NCBI GenBank assembly: GCA_016490735.1
Contig: JAEMWC010000216.1
Span: forward strand, 623,501-687,500
Direction of reading: 5' to 3'
Origin: Pachyseris speciosa
Taxonomy: Eukaryota > Cnidaria > Anthozoa > Scleractinia > Pachyseridae
DNA: 64,000 nt
Below the pieces are notes generated by a model. That model was not told the DNA's origin, did not search any database, and saw nothing but the letters and a program-made list of their open reading frames with translations. The first letter of the stretch is position 1; each line of letters starts with the position of its first letter. This document shows, one piece after another, positions 10,839-22,772 of the stretch. The translations under genes and the position numbers were made by a program.

Positions 10839-11385
10839 TTATAATGGTAATAGAACTGAGTTTGATGTGTTTGATTCATCCTTTAATCATAACAATTACC
10901 ATGTGATTGGTGTGTAAACTGCTTTATTTTGCTCTAATTAATCTACAAAGTTGTAATTGGACAGTGTAATCGGACAGTTACATGAGCCAATCATTTTAGT
11001 CCTCTCAACTAAATCCACCAATCATAACATTGATTATAATCACAGTCTATAGTAACCAATTCAAGAGACTGATTTTTGAGGTTTAGTCTCTGGCGACTGT
11101 TTTTGAAAAAAATCTTAACAGGCAGTTTGCAATCTATTCTCCATATTTTTAATTGTGATATTTAAGAATAGCTATTAGAAGCCCTTTTTCAAATGAACTT
11201 TTACTGTTGTGGGAAACTGTAATTGTTACGATTATTTGGTAACCAGACATCATGTCGTCCAATTCAGTCTGTAATCATACTCGTGATTAACAAATCGAAC
11301 TCCGGTTTCTCAGTCGTCCGATTTTGTTATCACTTGTATGATTACAGACTGAATTGGACTCGGCTCAGTTCTATTACCATTATAA
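10839..11385. mobile_element. MITE with terminal inverted repeats
   Basis: The left end TATAATGGTAATAGAACTGA is matched in inverted form at 11364-11385. The right half holds a second inverted pair: GTCCAATTCAGTCTGTAATC (about 11252) against GATTACAGACTGAATTGGAC (about 11341). The element lies in an intron of the decayed gene at 10595-14145. Confidence 0.75.
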
Positions 11386-11570
11386 ATAAGGTCAGGGTTT
11401 AAGACCCTTCGCTGCACACACGTATCCAAAATTTATGGGAGTTGCCCCCGTGCATTGGCACTATGATATTCTAATTCATCCAGTCAGCTTGGGAGTTAAG
11501 ACAATGGTCTGACCAGTGTGCCTTTTAATACACTGACTGGAGTCTTTTCCAGTTACCTTGGGAATGATAG

Positions 11571-11575
11571 TCATA

Positions 11576-11612
<37 letters not shown>
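11571..11612. repeat. (AAT)n microsatellite
   Basis: About 13 AAT units. Confidence 0.9.
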
Positions 11613-11615
<3 letters not shown>

Positions 11616-12454
11616 GATTTGTTATGATTGATAATTGCCAACATTTGCTGGCAAAGCAAGCACCAAAGGTGATAATTTTTTTTATAAGCACCTTATCTGC
11701 ATAAATATATTTACAGATTGTAAAAAGGCAGATGCAACCAGCATGCCAGCAGGAAGGAACTTACATGTAGTCCCCATAAAAGCTGACCACCTAAATTTAA
11801 CAAATAGAATGTGGTTTAGCGTGCTCTGTACTCTTATCGACGATACGTGTCATCTCAGTGGTCAAGATGTTGTGGACTCACAAGGCTTGTTTGTTACCAC
11901 AATATCAAAGATAACAAAAGAAATCTTTGTCCAGATTTGTTGACAATTGAAAACTCCGACTTTAAATTGCACGCGCTGTATTATGCAAATGAGCTACTTG
12001 GACTCATCATACTTTCCTTTCAAAAATTTTTGCAAACTCGTTTGACATGCAGAAACAATAGAAACAAAAATATTTGGGAAAAGAGTAATAACGCATACTC
12101 TTTGTCAATGAGAGTACAGACTACCATAAACCACATTTTGATTTGTTTTTTAGCACAATATCAGCATCAAAGAAAATGTTTTTTCAGACCGCGAGCTGAA
12201 AAAGGCATTGCGTGACACACTGACGCGAGCAGCATGCTATGGACTCTTATCGACAATGGCAAATTAGCCAATCAGATTGCGAGATTAGCAGCAATTGTGG
12301 TAAAAAAAGAACTAACAATGAGTAAAAATATTTTTCTAACTAAATTTTTCAGATAACCAAAGCCAAAGAGGCTGTTAGTCATCTAGGCAATGAGGTTAAT
12401 AAGAACCAGTCAAGTACATCTAAAGGTGGTTAGATACCTAGCCAGCTAGGTACA

Positions 12455-12471
12455 TCAATAGATAGATAGAC

Positions 12472-12534
<63 letters not shown>
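12455..12534. repeat. (GATA)n/(GACA)n compound microsatellite
   Basis: GATA units switch to GACA units near 12513. The minus-strand frame here reads as SIYL repeats and is not a gene. Confidence 0.95.
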
Positions 12535-13260
12535 GGCAGAAAGATAAGCTGAGATAAACTGCAATTTATGGATGCATAAATGAACATGTAGTGGCAGTCA
12601 GATACAATGCAGTGTATATTACATTTCAAATGTTGATCCTGTGGAAGTAACCTATTGAAGTTTGGAAAAAAATATAGCTGGCTCATTTTTTGGAGCAAAA
12701 TGTCATGGTGTATATTAAAAAGGCTTCAAATATTATTACTTTCATATTTGTATAATTTGCAAAAAACAGTGTACTGGTACATTCATAATTTTTTTTCAAG
12801 TTGACATGTGAGGCCTTTACTGATCAAAATTAAACTCAACAATAAATAATAAATTATTACAAATTATTATTTTATTCTCTTTTTAAACAGGGCCCTGTAA
12901 TCGTCTGCCAACTTCGATTACAGCAGCCACCACATTTTGCAAACACTAAAGCGAAGACGGGCAGAAACCTTTCAAGCAGGCTGAAAAATCCATGGGGGCA
13001 CAAAAAACAATCCTAAACCAGCATTAGATGGCCTTTATTCTGCCATCCAAAAAGAAGTGCAAAACCAATGTTTTAGGAGACTATGTTTTAACTGATATAA
13101 AAACAGCAAACTATGTAGTCAAAAAATGTAAAGAGAGAGAATTAGCCTCCTTTGAAGGCTCTAAAGATAATATTTTGAGGAGCATAGAAACTTGCTATAG
13201 TGCAGGAGTTATGGGAAAAAGAAAATATCAAGCTGTGCATACAGCAACCACCATTAAGGC

Positions 13261-13280
13261 CGGGGGGGGGGGGGGGGGGT
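13261..13280. repeat. Poly-G run
   Basis: About twenty consecutive G bases interrupt the decayed coding stretch. Such a run is also prone to assembly length error. Confidence 0.9.
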
Positions 13281-14145
13281 CCAGAATTTATGGCTAATTG
13301 TCCCATACCAAAGCTCCTTAGATACATGTACCTACAACAAGCTTGTAAGTGAAGTTCAGAAAATAGATATTGATAAAGTTTACTCAGTCAAAGAAGACTT
13401 TTTTTCTGATGATGATGAGAATGTAAGTGGTTGTTACCGGGACCTAAGAGGGTATTTACCCCGCCTTGAAGCTTTCTACCTTACTATGCAAAATGCCCGA
13501 AAAGATGCCCTAAAGTGGTTTGGGGAGACTGAAGGAACTGTTCTTGTTGCGTTTGGTGGGGATGGGTGCCCTTTTAGGAAGAATGAATCAGCTTGCTCAT
13601 TCCTTATCAGTTTCTTTAATGTTGGGAAAAGACCTTGGCAGAAGAATATTATAGGGAAAATGCATTATTCCTTCCAACCTCTGTCAATCCCACCATTTAG
13701 ACAATAGTTCATGTTGTACCTGTGCATGCTAAAAAAAACAAGTCTTTAATAAATATAAACAAGGTCTATTCACAGTGACCATGGAGGGCCGTGAAGCAAA
13801 GCACATTGCTTTACAAAAACTGAGTGTCGACACTACTTACCAGAAAAGATGGTATGAAATTTTCAGACACGAATTCATTATGTTGATTTGGCTCCCTGAA
13901 CAACAGCATGAGCCCTGTCCTTACACAACCAGCAAAAGTGTCTAAATCCCTCAGAGAGTATTTGATGACAATGCATATTGCTATTGTGGTTTACACAAAG
14001 CCAATCTTACAGATGAAAGTTGTAGTTTCTGCAGTGACAAACTCATGGATCTAATCAGTGCAAGTGTAAGGGAAAGAAACATGGTCTCAGGTTTAGTTTT
14101 GACCAGGTTTAATGCACTAGACAGTATTACTTTTATTAGTGCCTA

Positions 14146-14949
14146 AAGGGCTACAAGTAAAACAACAACTGAACGTGGAACATTATAAGTGTAAAAGCAA
14201 GCAAATGTTGTGAGACTATACCTGATATCATGAAGAACAGTAACCGCATAGTTTAACTTTTTCTGTAACTGAACATTTAAGTTAAAAGCCACAGTTGAGC
14301 TGTTATCAGTCATGCATTAATGTGGACATACATGTAATGTTACCATTGCTCATGTGCAACGTAATAATATTTAAACCACTGTAAGTGAGGTGTACTCCCT
14401 GCTTACACACAATATCATTTGAATAGTGTCCAGTGTTAACTCGTTTCTCATGCTTACAGTCGAACCATGAGTACGTAACGAAAAGATAAAATTGTCAAAA
14501 CAGTTTCTGCACTGGTTAAAGCATGACTGATAAAACTGCCTGGGCTGGATGAATCTTAATTTACAAAGTAAATTAAATATTTTGTACATTGTTGTTAAAA
14601 TGTTATTGGAACTTGTAATGTGGTGCTTATTAAACCACTGCTGTTTACACTTGAGAAAGTTTGTAGGAGCACTTATTTAATAAAAAGCTAAACAGATTTG
14701 AAAACACTTTGTTTTGATGTCCAACAGCCAGCATTTAATATAAGTTAAAACGTACTTAGTGTCCAACAATCTATGCTACTAGGGAAAGGATTGTTCTAAG
14801 CAAAAGTTTGGGGGAATCTATTTTTTCTCTCCACATTCCTTATTCATGAAATCCATAGCCAAATAGATTCCAGCACCCATACTTACATGTTAAAGAAACA
14901 CGCCTCCTTTTACGGTCATATAATATGACGAAAGGTTTGTCAGTGCTTA
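14146..14949. other. Spacer between convergent decayed genes
   Basis: No coding exon was found between the 3' ends of the plus-strand gene at 10595-14145 and the minus-strand gene at 14950-15552. Confidence 0.5.
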
Positions 14950-15552
14950 CTAAACTTTCGCCAAAAATCCCTCGCGTTTGCCCCCAAAAGATTTCTTCAG
15001 ACTCATGTTAAGTATGTCATCTTTGGGAATGTCACTTAACTTCGAAAGATCACGAACTAGGCGCTTCTTTTCCGTAAAGTTTATCCTGTTATTCCGTGTT
15101 ATTTTCTACTGTTACTACAAAGGTTGAAACACCCTCTTGAACGCAGTGTCTGATATGCAGAAATATTTCTTCAATCAAGTCTCGCCTTTTATGCTCCATG
15201 AATTCGCTAAAAGTCGCCTGTGGATCGATTTTAACCACATACAGACTTCGGATGATACTATAGGCCAAACTGGAGCATAAGACATCAGGACTTTATCCAT
15301 GGCATTTACACCCGTTTTGTGCCTGGAGTAAACATTCCGTAGCATTCCCTTCGCGTCCTCCCGAAAGCTGGTATAATTGCGCATCGAATGCCGTAAACAG
15401 TTAAAATTATCCATGCACATCTTTAAAAGGTCTTCTAGAGGCAGAACCTCTATCTCTTCATCCATTTCCTCCACATTCCACACTTCCTCTAAGACTTCCT
15501 CTACCGAGAGAGAAGACGCCGAAGCCGCCATATTGTTTTGTGATCCCGACAT
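14950..15552 (-). pseudogene. Decayed acidic/helical protein of a multicopy family
   Basis: The ATG at 15552 opens MSGSQNNMAASASSLSVEEV, an acidic stretch (EVWNVEEMDEEIEVLPLEDL), then CMDNFNCLRHSMRNYTSFRE. A frameshift near 15225 is needed to continue into FSEFMEHKRRDLIEEIFLHI and HCVQEGVSTFVVTVENN. A second shift near 15090 gives RLVRDLSKLSDIPKDDILNM and ends KREGFLAKV at the TAG (14950-14952). With both shifts bridged the protein would be about 200 residues and entirely collinear with the DNA, so it looks like one decayed single-exon gene. I recognise no catalytic motif. It converges on the plus-strand gene at 10595-14145, and a truncated inverted copy lies at 10344-10526. Confidence 0.6.
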
Positions 15553-15955
15553 GCGTGTGCATTACCGCTGTACAATGTGAAACTTAACAGCGGTCACTAA
15601 ATAAACCTTTTTTCGCAACAGCTGACCCGGCGTGTTTCTTCAAAACAAAGGTTAACCGCCGGCGAACGGAAGTAGCAGTTCAGTTCAGCAGACGTTCGTG
15701 GGCATGGACGCGTGACGAGCCCAAAGACGTCTGCGAAGGAGGCTACTTGCGTCGGGTCTCCTTGCAACTTCGGGTGCACAGGTGTCTTTCGCACGCCCCA
15801 CAATCCATCGCCGAAATTGGAGACTACTCTCAGTCTAACATCTATTTAGCAGCACCCTATTTAACGGTCAGTTGTCAAAGTCCTCGCATTTACTTCTCCT
15901 AATTACTGTAAGTAATTCCTCATGGGTGCCTTCTGTCTGTGATTTTTTTTCTTAC
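15553..15955. other. Spacer, nothing identified
   Basis: This stretch holds the upstream side of the decayed gene that starts at 15552. No exon or repeat boundary is supported. Confidence 0.4.
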
Positions 15956-16490
15956 ATAACGAGCCAGAGGTTCTTAGCAACCACAAAAATACCTCTGGAT
16001 CCCGCTGAGATAGGGGGCAATTTGCCACCAATCTCAGCAGGATATCCAGCTACTCTGAACATTCCAATGTAATCGAATCGCTTCTGGCACTCGTTTCTGT
16101 TTGATATGGGGCGTCAATTTTCACGCTTATCTGTCATAATCCTTAAACGTGAACGTTTATTTATAGCGAGAGTTTAATTAAATTCTATCTTTAGACCTGA
16201 TGCACACGAAACATGACTGCGGGAACGGGAAAACGAAACCCAATAGTTTGTTTTGGTTTTGATGAATTACTCTTGAGGTAGGCTCACCGGTTCCAGAAAA
16301 TAGCACTAAATTACAACCAAAGGCTCGAGTTTTCTTTGTTTCTCTTTCGCATGCAATATCGGAAAAACAATAGGGCTGTTTATACGAGAGAAAATAAGCC
16401 GCGGCTTACTCTGGTCGCGGCATACATAAGAAGCTAGGCCAGGATAAGCCGCAGCTTGAGAAAGCCGTGAACATAGATTTTGTACCATTC
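15956..16490. mobile_element. ~540 bp element, copy 1, abutting the foldback element
   Basis: It starts ATAACGAGCCAGAGGTTCTT and ends GATTTTGTACC plus ATTC. It matches 19828-20379 in the same orientation with few changes. Its right end directly touches the left end of the giant foldback element, which begins with the same ATAACGAGCCAGAG. The two termini of this element are not inverted copies of each other. Confidence 0.75.
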
Positions 16491-17574
16491 ATAACGAGCC
16501 AGAGATAACCGGAAGTTAAAAAATCTCCCAAGTCTGGTGTGACGTTATAGGTCTGCATTAGAGCCGTCAACGTACTCCATTTGTGGTTTCACTGCAGGAG
16601 CATCTTAGCACACCTTGAAAGAAGAATTGTTTTTGCGCTTCAGCGGCAGAATTTAATTTACCGGCACGCGGCACGCTTACGCCTTGTTCTTATGGCATTT
16701 TATGGTTTTACTTGTACGATGAAACGCTAGTTTTGTCAAATGTTATGCTTTAGCGATTCGTTGAGATTTTCGAGGGGATAATCGGCATATCTCGGTATGT
16801 GATGGACAGAAATTACAGACAGTGACGCCTTCTCAGGCTGAAATTCTGTTTTACCGGGTGATTTCATTGTCGTGCAATGGACTTTGGTAAGTTGTAACTA
16901 TATTTTAAGCCGAAGTAAATCGCCTTCAGACAATTTTAAAAGCGGAAATACGAACGTAAGAGGTAAGATCGACGTAACTTTCGATTTTGTGACATTGGTA
17001 CGTTTGGTAGGAATCGCCCACGACATTTTCCCTGGGATTATATTCTAATGTAAATTTTCTGTAAGATTTGATTGAGTTGGAATTCCTTCGGTTTCGGACC
17101 ATTGTTGAGCGGCAATCTTTCTGTTCAAGCGTATTTATGTATATGTAGCAAAGTTCATGTATATTCCGGCGGCAAATTAATTATAATCTGGCGGCAAATT
17201 TAATATGAAGCCGCGAAATACGCGCTCACTCGTCATCGATCCACGATAATGAAAATCGGGCTGGTGAGGGGGGCGCGGAAGTGGGCGGCTCCTTATTTTG
17301 TCTTTATAACTGGATATGGGTACTTATATCTTTTACATAGCTGCTCTCTGTCAAAGCACAAATATTTTATCTGGCGACTATTTCTTCCACTTATGGTGGT
17401 GATTAAAATAGTGGCAGTTTGAAAATTGAAAATTATCGTTGGAGAATATATTATCGTCCAGAAACAAATTCTGAAAGCCTTTTCAAACTACCAAGGAGTT
17501 TAGGACTCTGTGTTTGTTTGTACGTGGAAAATAGCAATAGTAAAATATTCAAGTGACTTAGCATATGTAACTTG

Positions 17575-19145
17575 CAGATAAAAATTTAGGGAAATGTTCT
17601 ATATCTTTTCTGGTCCATTCAGGTTGAGGTCCTGGCATCACGGTATGCCTGAGTGCTACTGGGATATATACCATGAACAGTTTTATGAAGTGCAGATAAA
17701 AATCTAGGAAAATGTTCAATATCTTTTCTGGTTCATCCAGGTTGAAGCCCTGGCATCACTGTATGCCTGAGCGCTTCTGGGATATATAACATGAACATTT
17801 TTTGAAGCGCAGATAAAAAAATAGGCAAATGTTCTGTATCTTTTCTGGTTCATCCAGGTTGAGGTCCTGGCATCACTGTATGCCTGAGTGCTTCTGGGAT
17901 ATATAACATGAACAGTTTTTTGAAGTGCAGACAAAAATCTAGGAAAATGTTCAATATCTTTCCTGGGTCATCCAGGTTGAAGTCCTGGCATCACTGTATG
18001 CCTGAGCGCTTCTGAGATATTTAACATAACAGGTTTTTTTGGGAAATTGCAGATAAAAATTTAGGCAAATGTTCTATATCTTTTCTGGTTCATCCAGTTT
18101 GAGGTCCTGGCATCCCTGTATGCCTGAGTGCTTCTGGGATATATAACATGAACAGTTTTTTGAAGTGCACACAAAAATCTAGGAAAATGTTCAATATCTT
18201 TTCTGCTTCATCCAGGTTGAAGTCCTGGCATGACTGTATGCCTGAGCGCTTCTGAGATATTTAACATAACAGGTTTTTTTGGAAATGCAGATAAAAATTT
18301 AGGCAAATGTTCTATATCTTTTCTGGTTCATCCAGGTTGAGGTCATGGCATCACTGTATGCCTGAGTGCTTCTGGGATATATAACATGAACAGTTTTTTG
18401 AAGTGCAGACAAAAATCTAGGAAAATGTTCAATATCTTTTCTGGTTCATCCAGGTTGAAGTCCTGGCATTACTGTATGCCTGAGCGCTTCTGAGATATTT
18501 AACATAACAGGTTTTTTTGGAAATGCAGATAAAAATTTAGGCAAATGTTCTATATCTTTTCTGGTTCATCCAGGTTGAGGTCATGGCATCACTGTATGCC
18601 TGAGTGCTTCTGGGATATATAACATGAACAGTTTTTTGAAGTGCAGACAAAAATCTAGGAAAATGTTCAATATCTTTTCTGGTTCATCCAGGTTGAAGTC
18701 CTGGCATTACTGTATGCCTGAGCGCTTCTGAGATATTTAACATAACAGGTTTTTTTGGAAATGCAGATAAAAATTTAGGCAAATGTTCTATATCTTTTCT
18801 GGTTCATCCAGGTTGAGGTCATGGCATCACTGTATGCCTGAGTGTTTCTGGGATATATAACATGAGCATTTTTTTAAAGTGCAGATAGAAATCTAGGCAA
18901 ATTTTCCATATCTTTTCTGGTTCATCCAGGTTGAGGTCATGGCATCACTGTATGCCTGAGTGCTTCTGGGATATATAACATGAACAGTTTTTTGAAGTGC
19001 AGATAAAAATCTAGGAAAATGTTCCATATCTTTTCTGGTTCATGCAGGTTGAGGTCCTGGCATCACTGTATGCCTGAGTGCTTCTGGGATATATAACATG
19101 AACAGTTTTATGAAGTGCAGATAAAAATCTAGGCAAATGTTGTAA
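17575..19145. repeat. Tandem array, ~118 bp unit, about 13 copies
   Basis: Each unit holds GCAGATAAAAAT, ATATCTTTTCTGGTTCATCC, GGCATCACTGTATGCCTGAG and a TATAACATGAACAG-type block. From about 17927 two variants alternate: one with GAGGTC, GAGTGCTTCTGGGATATATA, and one with GAAGTC, GAGCGCTTCTGAGATATTTA, which gives a higher-order dimer of about 237 bases. Confidence 0.92.
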
Positions 19146-19827
19146 GCACGTTTAATGACCAAAACGTTTTACATTTGGTACATTTCTTTGCAGAACAATA
19201 ACGCGTTCGGATGACTGTATTTTTCGAGAACGTTTTCCTTACTTTAATGCCCTTCAGAGTAATTTAGTCCTTCGACAGTTCGCCAGCATTTTCCAAGTTA
19301 AACAAATTTTAACAATCGGGAAAGAATTAGAAAAAGGAGAAGTTATATTTTGAAATGATGATTTCGATACAGTCGCCGTTGTCGCTTTTCCTGCCAAGGT
19401 CGGTTTCGGAAGTCGAATACTGAAACTTCCCCTTCGACGTTTGCCGAGATTATTGAGGAATTATTCAACGAGAATTTTATCAGTTCCTAGGGAAACCGTA
19501 CGGATAGTAAAAGTTCTGTTCATGAGCACGCAACGATATCACATATTGAAGCGAATTATTTTAGCTCAGTGATGTTAATTTACTTTCACGGTGTTCAAGA
19601 AGGGTAATAATTGCAGACTGATTTGTGTAAATTACTCGCAAATATGTTCACTATTACCATGTATTGCAAGTATGTTTGATTTAGGAATACGAGCGAATTT
19701 TAATTAGCGTTCAAAAGAGATATATCTCCCTCCAAAAACAAAACACATTCGGGCCGTTTATACGAGAGAAAATAAGCCGCGGCTTACTCTGGCCACGGCT
19801 TTCATAAGACGCGAACACTCCGTATAC

Positions 19828-20379
19828 ATAACGAGCCAGAGGTTCTTAGCAACCACAAAAATACCTCTGGATCCCGCTGAGATAGGGGGCAATTTGCCAC
19901 CAATCTCAGCAGGATATCCAGCTACTCTGAACATTCCAATGTAATCGAATCGCTTCTGGCACTCGTTTCTGTTTGATATGGGGCGTCAATTTTCACGCTT
20001 ATCTGTCATAATCCTTAAACGTGAACGTTTATTTATGGCGAGAGTTTAATCAAATTCTATCTTTAGACCTGATGCACACGAAACATGACTGCGGGAACGG
20101 GAAAACGAACCCAATAGTTTGTTTTGTTTGAGGTAGGCTCACCGGTTCCAGAAAATAGCACTAAATTACAACCAAACGTTCGAGTTTTCTTTGTTTCTCT
20201 TTCGCATGCAATATCGGAAAAACAATAGGGCTGTTTATACGAGAGAAAATAAGCCGCGGCTTACTCTGGCCGCAGCTTACATAAGACGCGAAAGGAACCA
20301 TTTATACGAGTAAAAACACCAAGCTAGGCCAGGATAAGCCGCAGCTTGAGAAAGCCGTCAACATAGATTTTGTACCCTT
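19828..20379. mobile_element. ~550 bp element, copy 2, inserted at the palindrome centre
   Basis: This copy of the element at 15956-16490 sits exactly between the two foldback arms. It is flanked by TATAC on the left (19823-19827) and the right (20380-20384), a possible 5-base target duplication, although the palindromic centre GTATAC makes this uncertain. It contains the block GAGAAAATAAGCCGCGGCTT, which also occurs near both inner arm ends. Confidence 0.75.
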
Positions 20380-21061
20380 TATACGGACTGTTCGCGTCTT
20401 ATGTAAGCCGTGGCCAGAGTAAGCCGCGGCTTATTTTCTCTCGTATAAACGGCCCTAATGTGTTTTGTTTTTGGAGGGAGATATATCTCTTTTGAACGCT
20501 AATTAAAATTCGCTCGTATTCCTAAATCAAACATACTTGCAATACATGGTAATAGTGAACATATTTGCGAGTAATTTACACAAATCAGTCTGCAATTATT
20601 ACCCTTCTTGAACACCGTGAAAGTAAATTAACATCACTGAGCTAAAATAATTCGCTTCAATATGTGATATCGTTGCGTGCTCATGAACAGAACTTTTACT
20701 ATCCGTACGGTTTCCCTAGGAACTGATAAAATTCTCGTTGAATAATTCCTCAATAATCTCGGCAAACGTCGAAGGGGAAGTTTCAGTATTCGACTTCCGA
20801 AACCGACCTTGGCAGGAAAAGCGACAACGGCGACTGTATCGAAATCATCATTTCAAAATATAACTTCTCCTTTTTCTAATTCTTTCCCGATTGTTAGAAT
20901 TTATTTAACTTGGAAAATGCTGGCGAACTGTCGAAGGACTAAATTACTCTGAAGGGCATTAAAGTAAGGAAAACGTTCTCGAAAAATACAGTCATCCGAA
21001 CGCGTTATTGTTCTGCAAAGAAATGTACCAAATGTAAAACGTTTTGGTCATTAAACGTGCT

Positions 21062-21680
21062 TACAACATTTGCCTAGATTTTTATCTGCACTTCATAAAA
21101 CTGTTCATGTTATATATCCCAGAAGCACGCAGGCATACAGTGATGCCAGGACCTCAACCTGGATGAACCAGAAAAGATATGGAACATTTTCCTAGATTTT
21201 TATCTGCACTTCAAAAAACTGTTCATGTTATATATCCCAGAAGCACTCAGGCATACAGTGATGCCAGGACCTCAACCTGGATGAACCAGAAAAGATATGG
21301 AAAATTTGCCTAGATTTCTATCTGCACTTTAAAAAAATGCTCATGTTATATATCCCAGAAGCACTCAGGCATACAGTGATGCCAGGACCTCAACCTGGAT
21401 GAACCAGAAAAGATATAGAACATTTGCCTAAATTTTTATCTGCATTTCCAAAAAAACCTGTTATGTTAAATATCTCAGAAGCGCTCAGGCATACAGTGAT
21501 GCCAGGACTTCAACCTGGATGAACCAGAAAAGATATTGAACATTTTCCTAGATTTTTATCTGCACTTCATAAAACTGTTCATGTTATATATCCCAGAAGC
21601 ACTCAGGCATACAGTGATGCCAGGACCTCAACCTGAATGGACCAGAAAAGATATAGAACATTTCCCTAAATTTTTATCTG
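21062..21680. repeat. Tandem array in right arm, ~118 bp unit, about 5 copies
   Basis: Inverted counterpart of the array at 17575-19145, with units starting near 21070, 21187, 21305, 21422 and 21540. It has far fewer units and only one of the GAGATATTTA-type variant. Confidence 0.9.
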
Positions 21681-22772
21681 CAAGTTACATATGCTAAGTC
21701 ACTTGAATATTTTACTATTGCTATTTTCCACGCACAAACAAACACAGAGTCCTAAACTCCTTGGTAGTTTGAAAAGGCTTTCAGAATTTGTTTCTGGACG
21801 ATAATATATTCTCCAACGATAATTTTCAATTTTCAAACTGCCACTATTTTAATCACCACCATAAGTGGAAGAAATAGTCGCCAGATAAAATATTTGTGCT
21901 TTGACAGAGAGCAGCTATGTAAAAGATATAAGTACCCATATCCAGTTATAAAGACAAAATAAGGAGCCGCCCACTTCCGCGCCCCCTCACCAGCCCGATT
22001 TTCATTATCGTGGATCGATGACGAGTGCGCGCGTATTTCGCGGCTTCATATTAAATTTGCCGCCAGATTATAATTAATTTGCCGCCGGAATATACATGAA
22101 CTTTGCTACATATACATAAATACGCTTGAACAGAAAGATTACCGCTCAACAATGGTCCGAAACCGAAGGAATTCCAACTCAATCAAATCTTACAGAAAAT
22201 TTACATTAGAATATAATCCCAGGGAAAATGTCGTGGGCGATTCCTACCAAACGTACCAATGTAACAAAATCGAAAGTTACGTCGATCTTACCTCTTACGT
22301 TCGTATTTCCGCTTTTAAAATTGTCTGAAGGCGATTTACTTCGGCTTAAAATATAGTTACAACTTACCAAAGTCCATTGCACGACAATGAAATCACCCGG
22401 TAAAACAGAATTTCAGCCTGAGAAGGCGTCACTGTCTGTAATTTCTGTCCATCACATACCGAGATATGCCGATTATCCCCTCGAAATTTTCAACGAATCG
22501 CTAAAGCATAACATTTGACAAAACTAGCGTTTCATCGTACAAGTAAAACCATAAAATGCCATAAGAACAAGGCGTAAGCGTGCCGCGTGCCGGTAAATTA
22601 AATTCTGCCGCTGAAGCGCGAAAACAATTCTTCGTTCAAGGTGTGCTAAGATGCTCCTGAAGTGAAACCACAAATGGAGTACGTTGACGGCTCTAATGCA
22701 GACCTATAACGTCACTCCTTAGCAACCAGACTTGGGAGATTTTTTAACTTCCGGTTATCTCTGGCTCGTTAT

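Larger units (their letters stand above)
10595..14145 (+). pseudogene. Decayed multi-exon gene of a coral multicopy family
   Basis: Exon pieces are traceable. One ends at 10715 with CCPLCSNGEIIAREYAKERA and a helical tail before GTAAGC. One runs 12353-12428 (ITKAKEAVSHLGNEVNKNQ) after a TTTTTCAG acceptor. A large piece starts near 12891 after AAACAG and continues with frameshifts through PIPKLLRYMYLQ, LRGYLPRLEAFYLTMQNARK and LVAFGGDGCPFRKNES to 13707. The last (about 13742-14145) has REAKHIALQKLSVDTTYQKR, KHEFIMLIWLPEQ-like and cysteine-paired CYCGLHKANL...CSFCSDKL blocks, with one in-frame TAA at 13945. A run of G bases (13261-13280) replaces coding sequence. I know the pattern as a repeated anthozoan gene of unknown function, probably transposon-borne. 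Confidence 0.6.
16491..22772. mobile_element. Giant foldback element with satellite-bearing arms
   Basis: Left arm 16491-19827 and right arm 20380-22772 are inverted copies. Both outer ends read ATAACGAGCCAGAGATAACC inward, and both inner ends meet at a GTATAC centre. The arms are 3337 and 2393 bases; the 944-base difference equals about eight units of the internal ~118 bp repeat (about 13 units left, 5 right). No protein-coding frame of any kind was found. The design recalls Foldback/Galileo-type elements, which carry long inverted arms with internal tandem repeats, but I cannot assign the family. No clear target duplication was seen at the outer ends. Confidence 0.85.

Noticed and set aside
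12438..12698. Minus-strand frame rich in YLSIYLSI
   Set aside because: It is the translation of the GATA/GACA microsatellite.
17716..17934. Minus-strand open frame with repeated NVHVIYPRS-type blocks
   Set aside because: It is a translation of the ~118 bp satellite in the foldback arm, and other units have stops.
16491..22772. Target duplication around the giant foldback
   Set aside because: The left flank (CCATTC) and right flank (AAAAAATAAA) show no convincing match; the left flank is itself another element.
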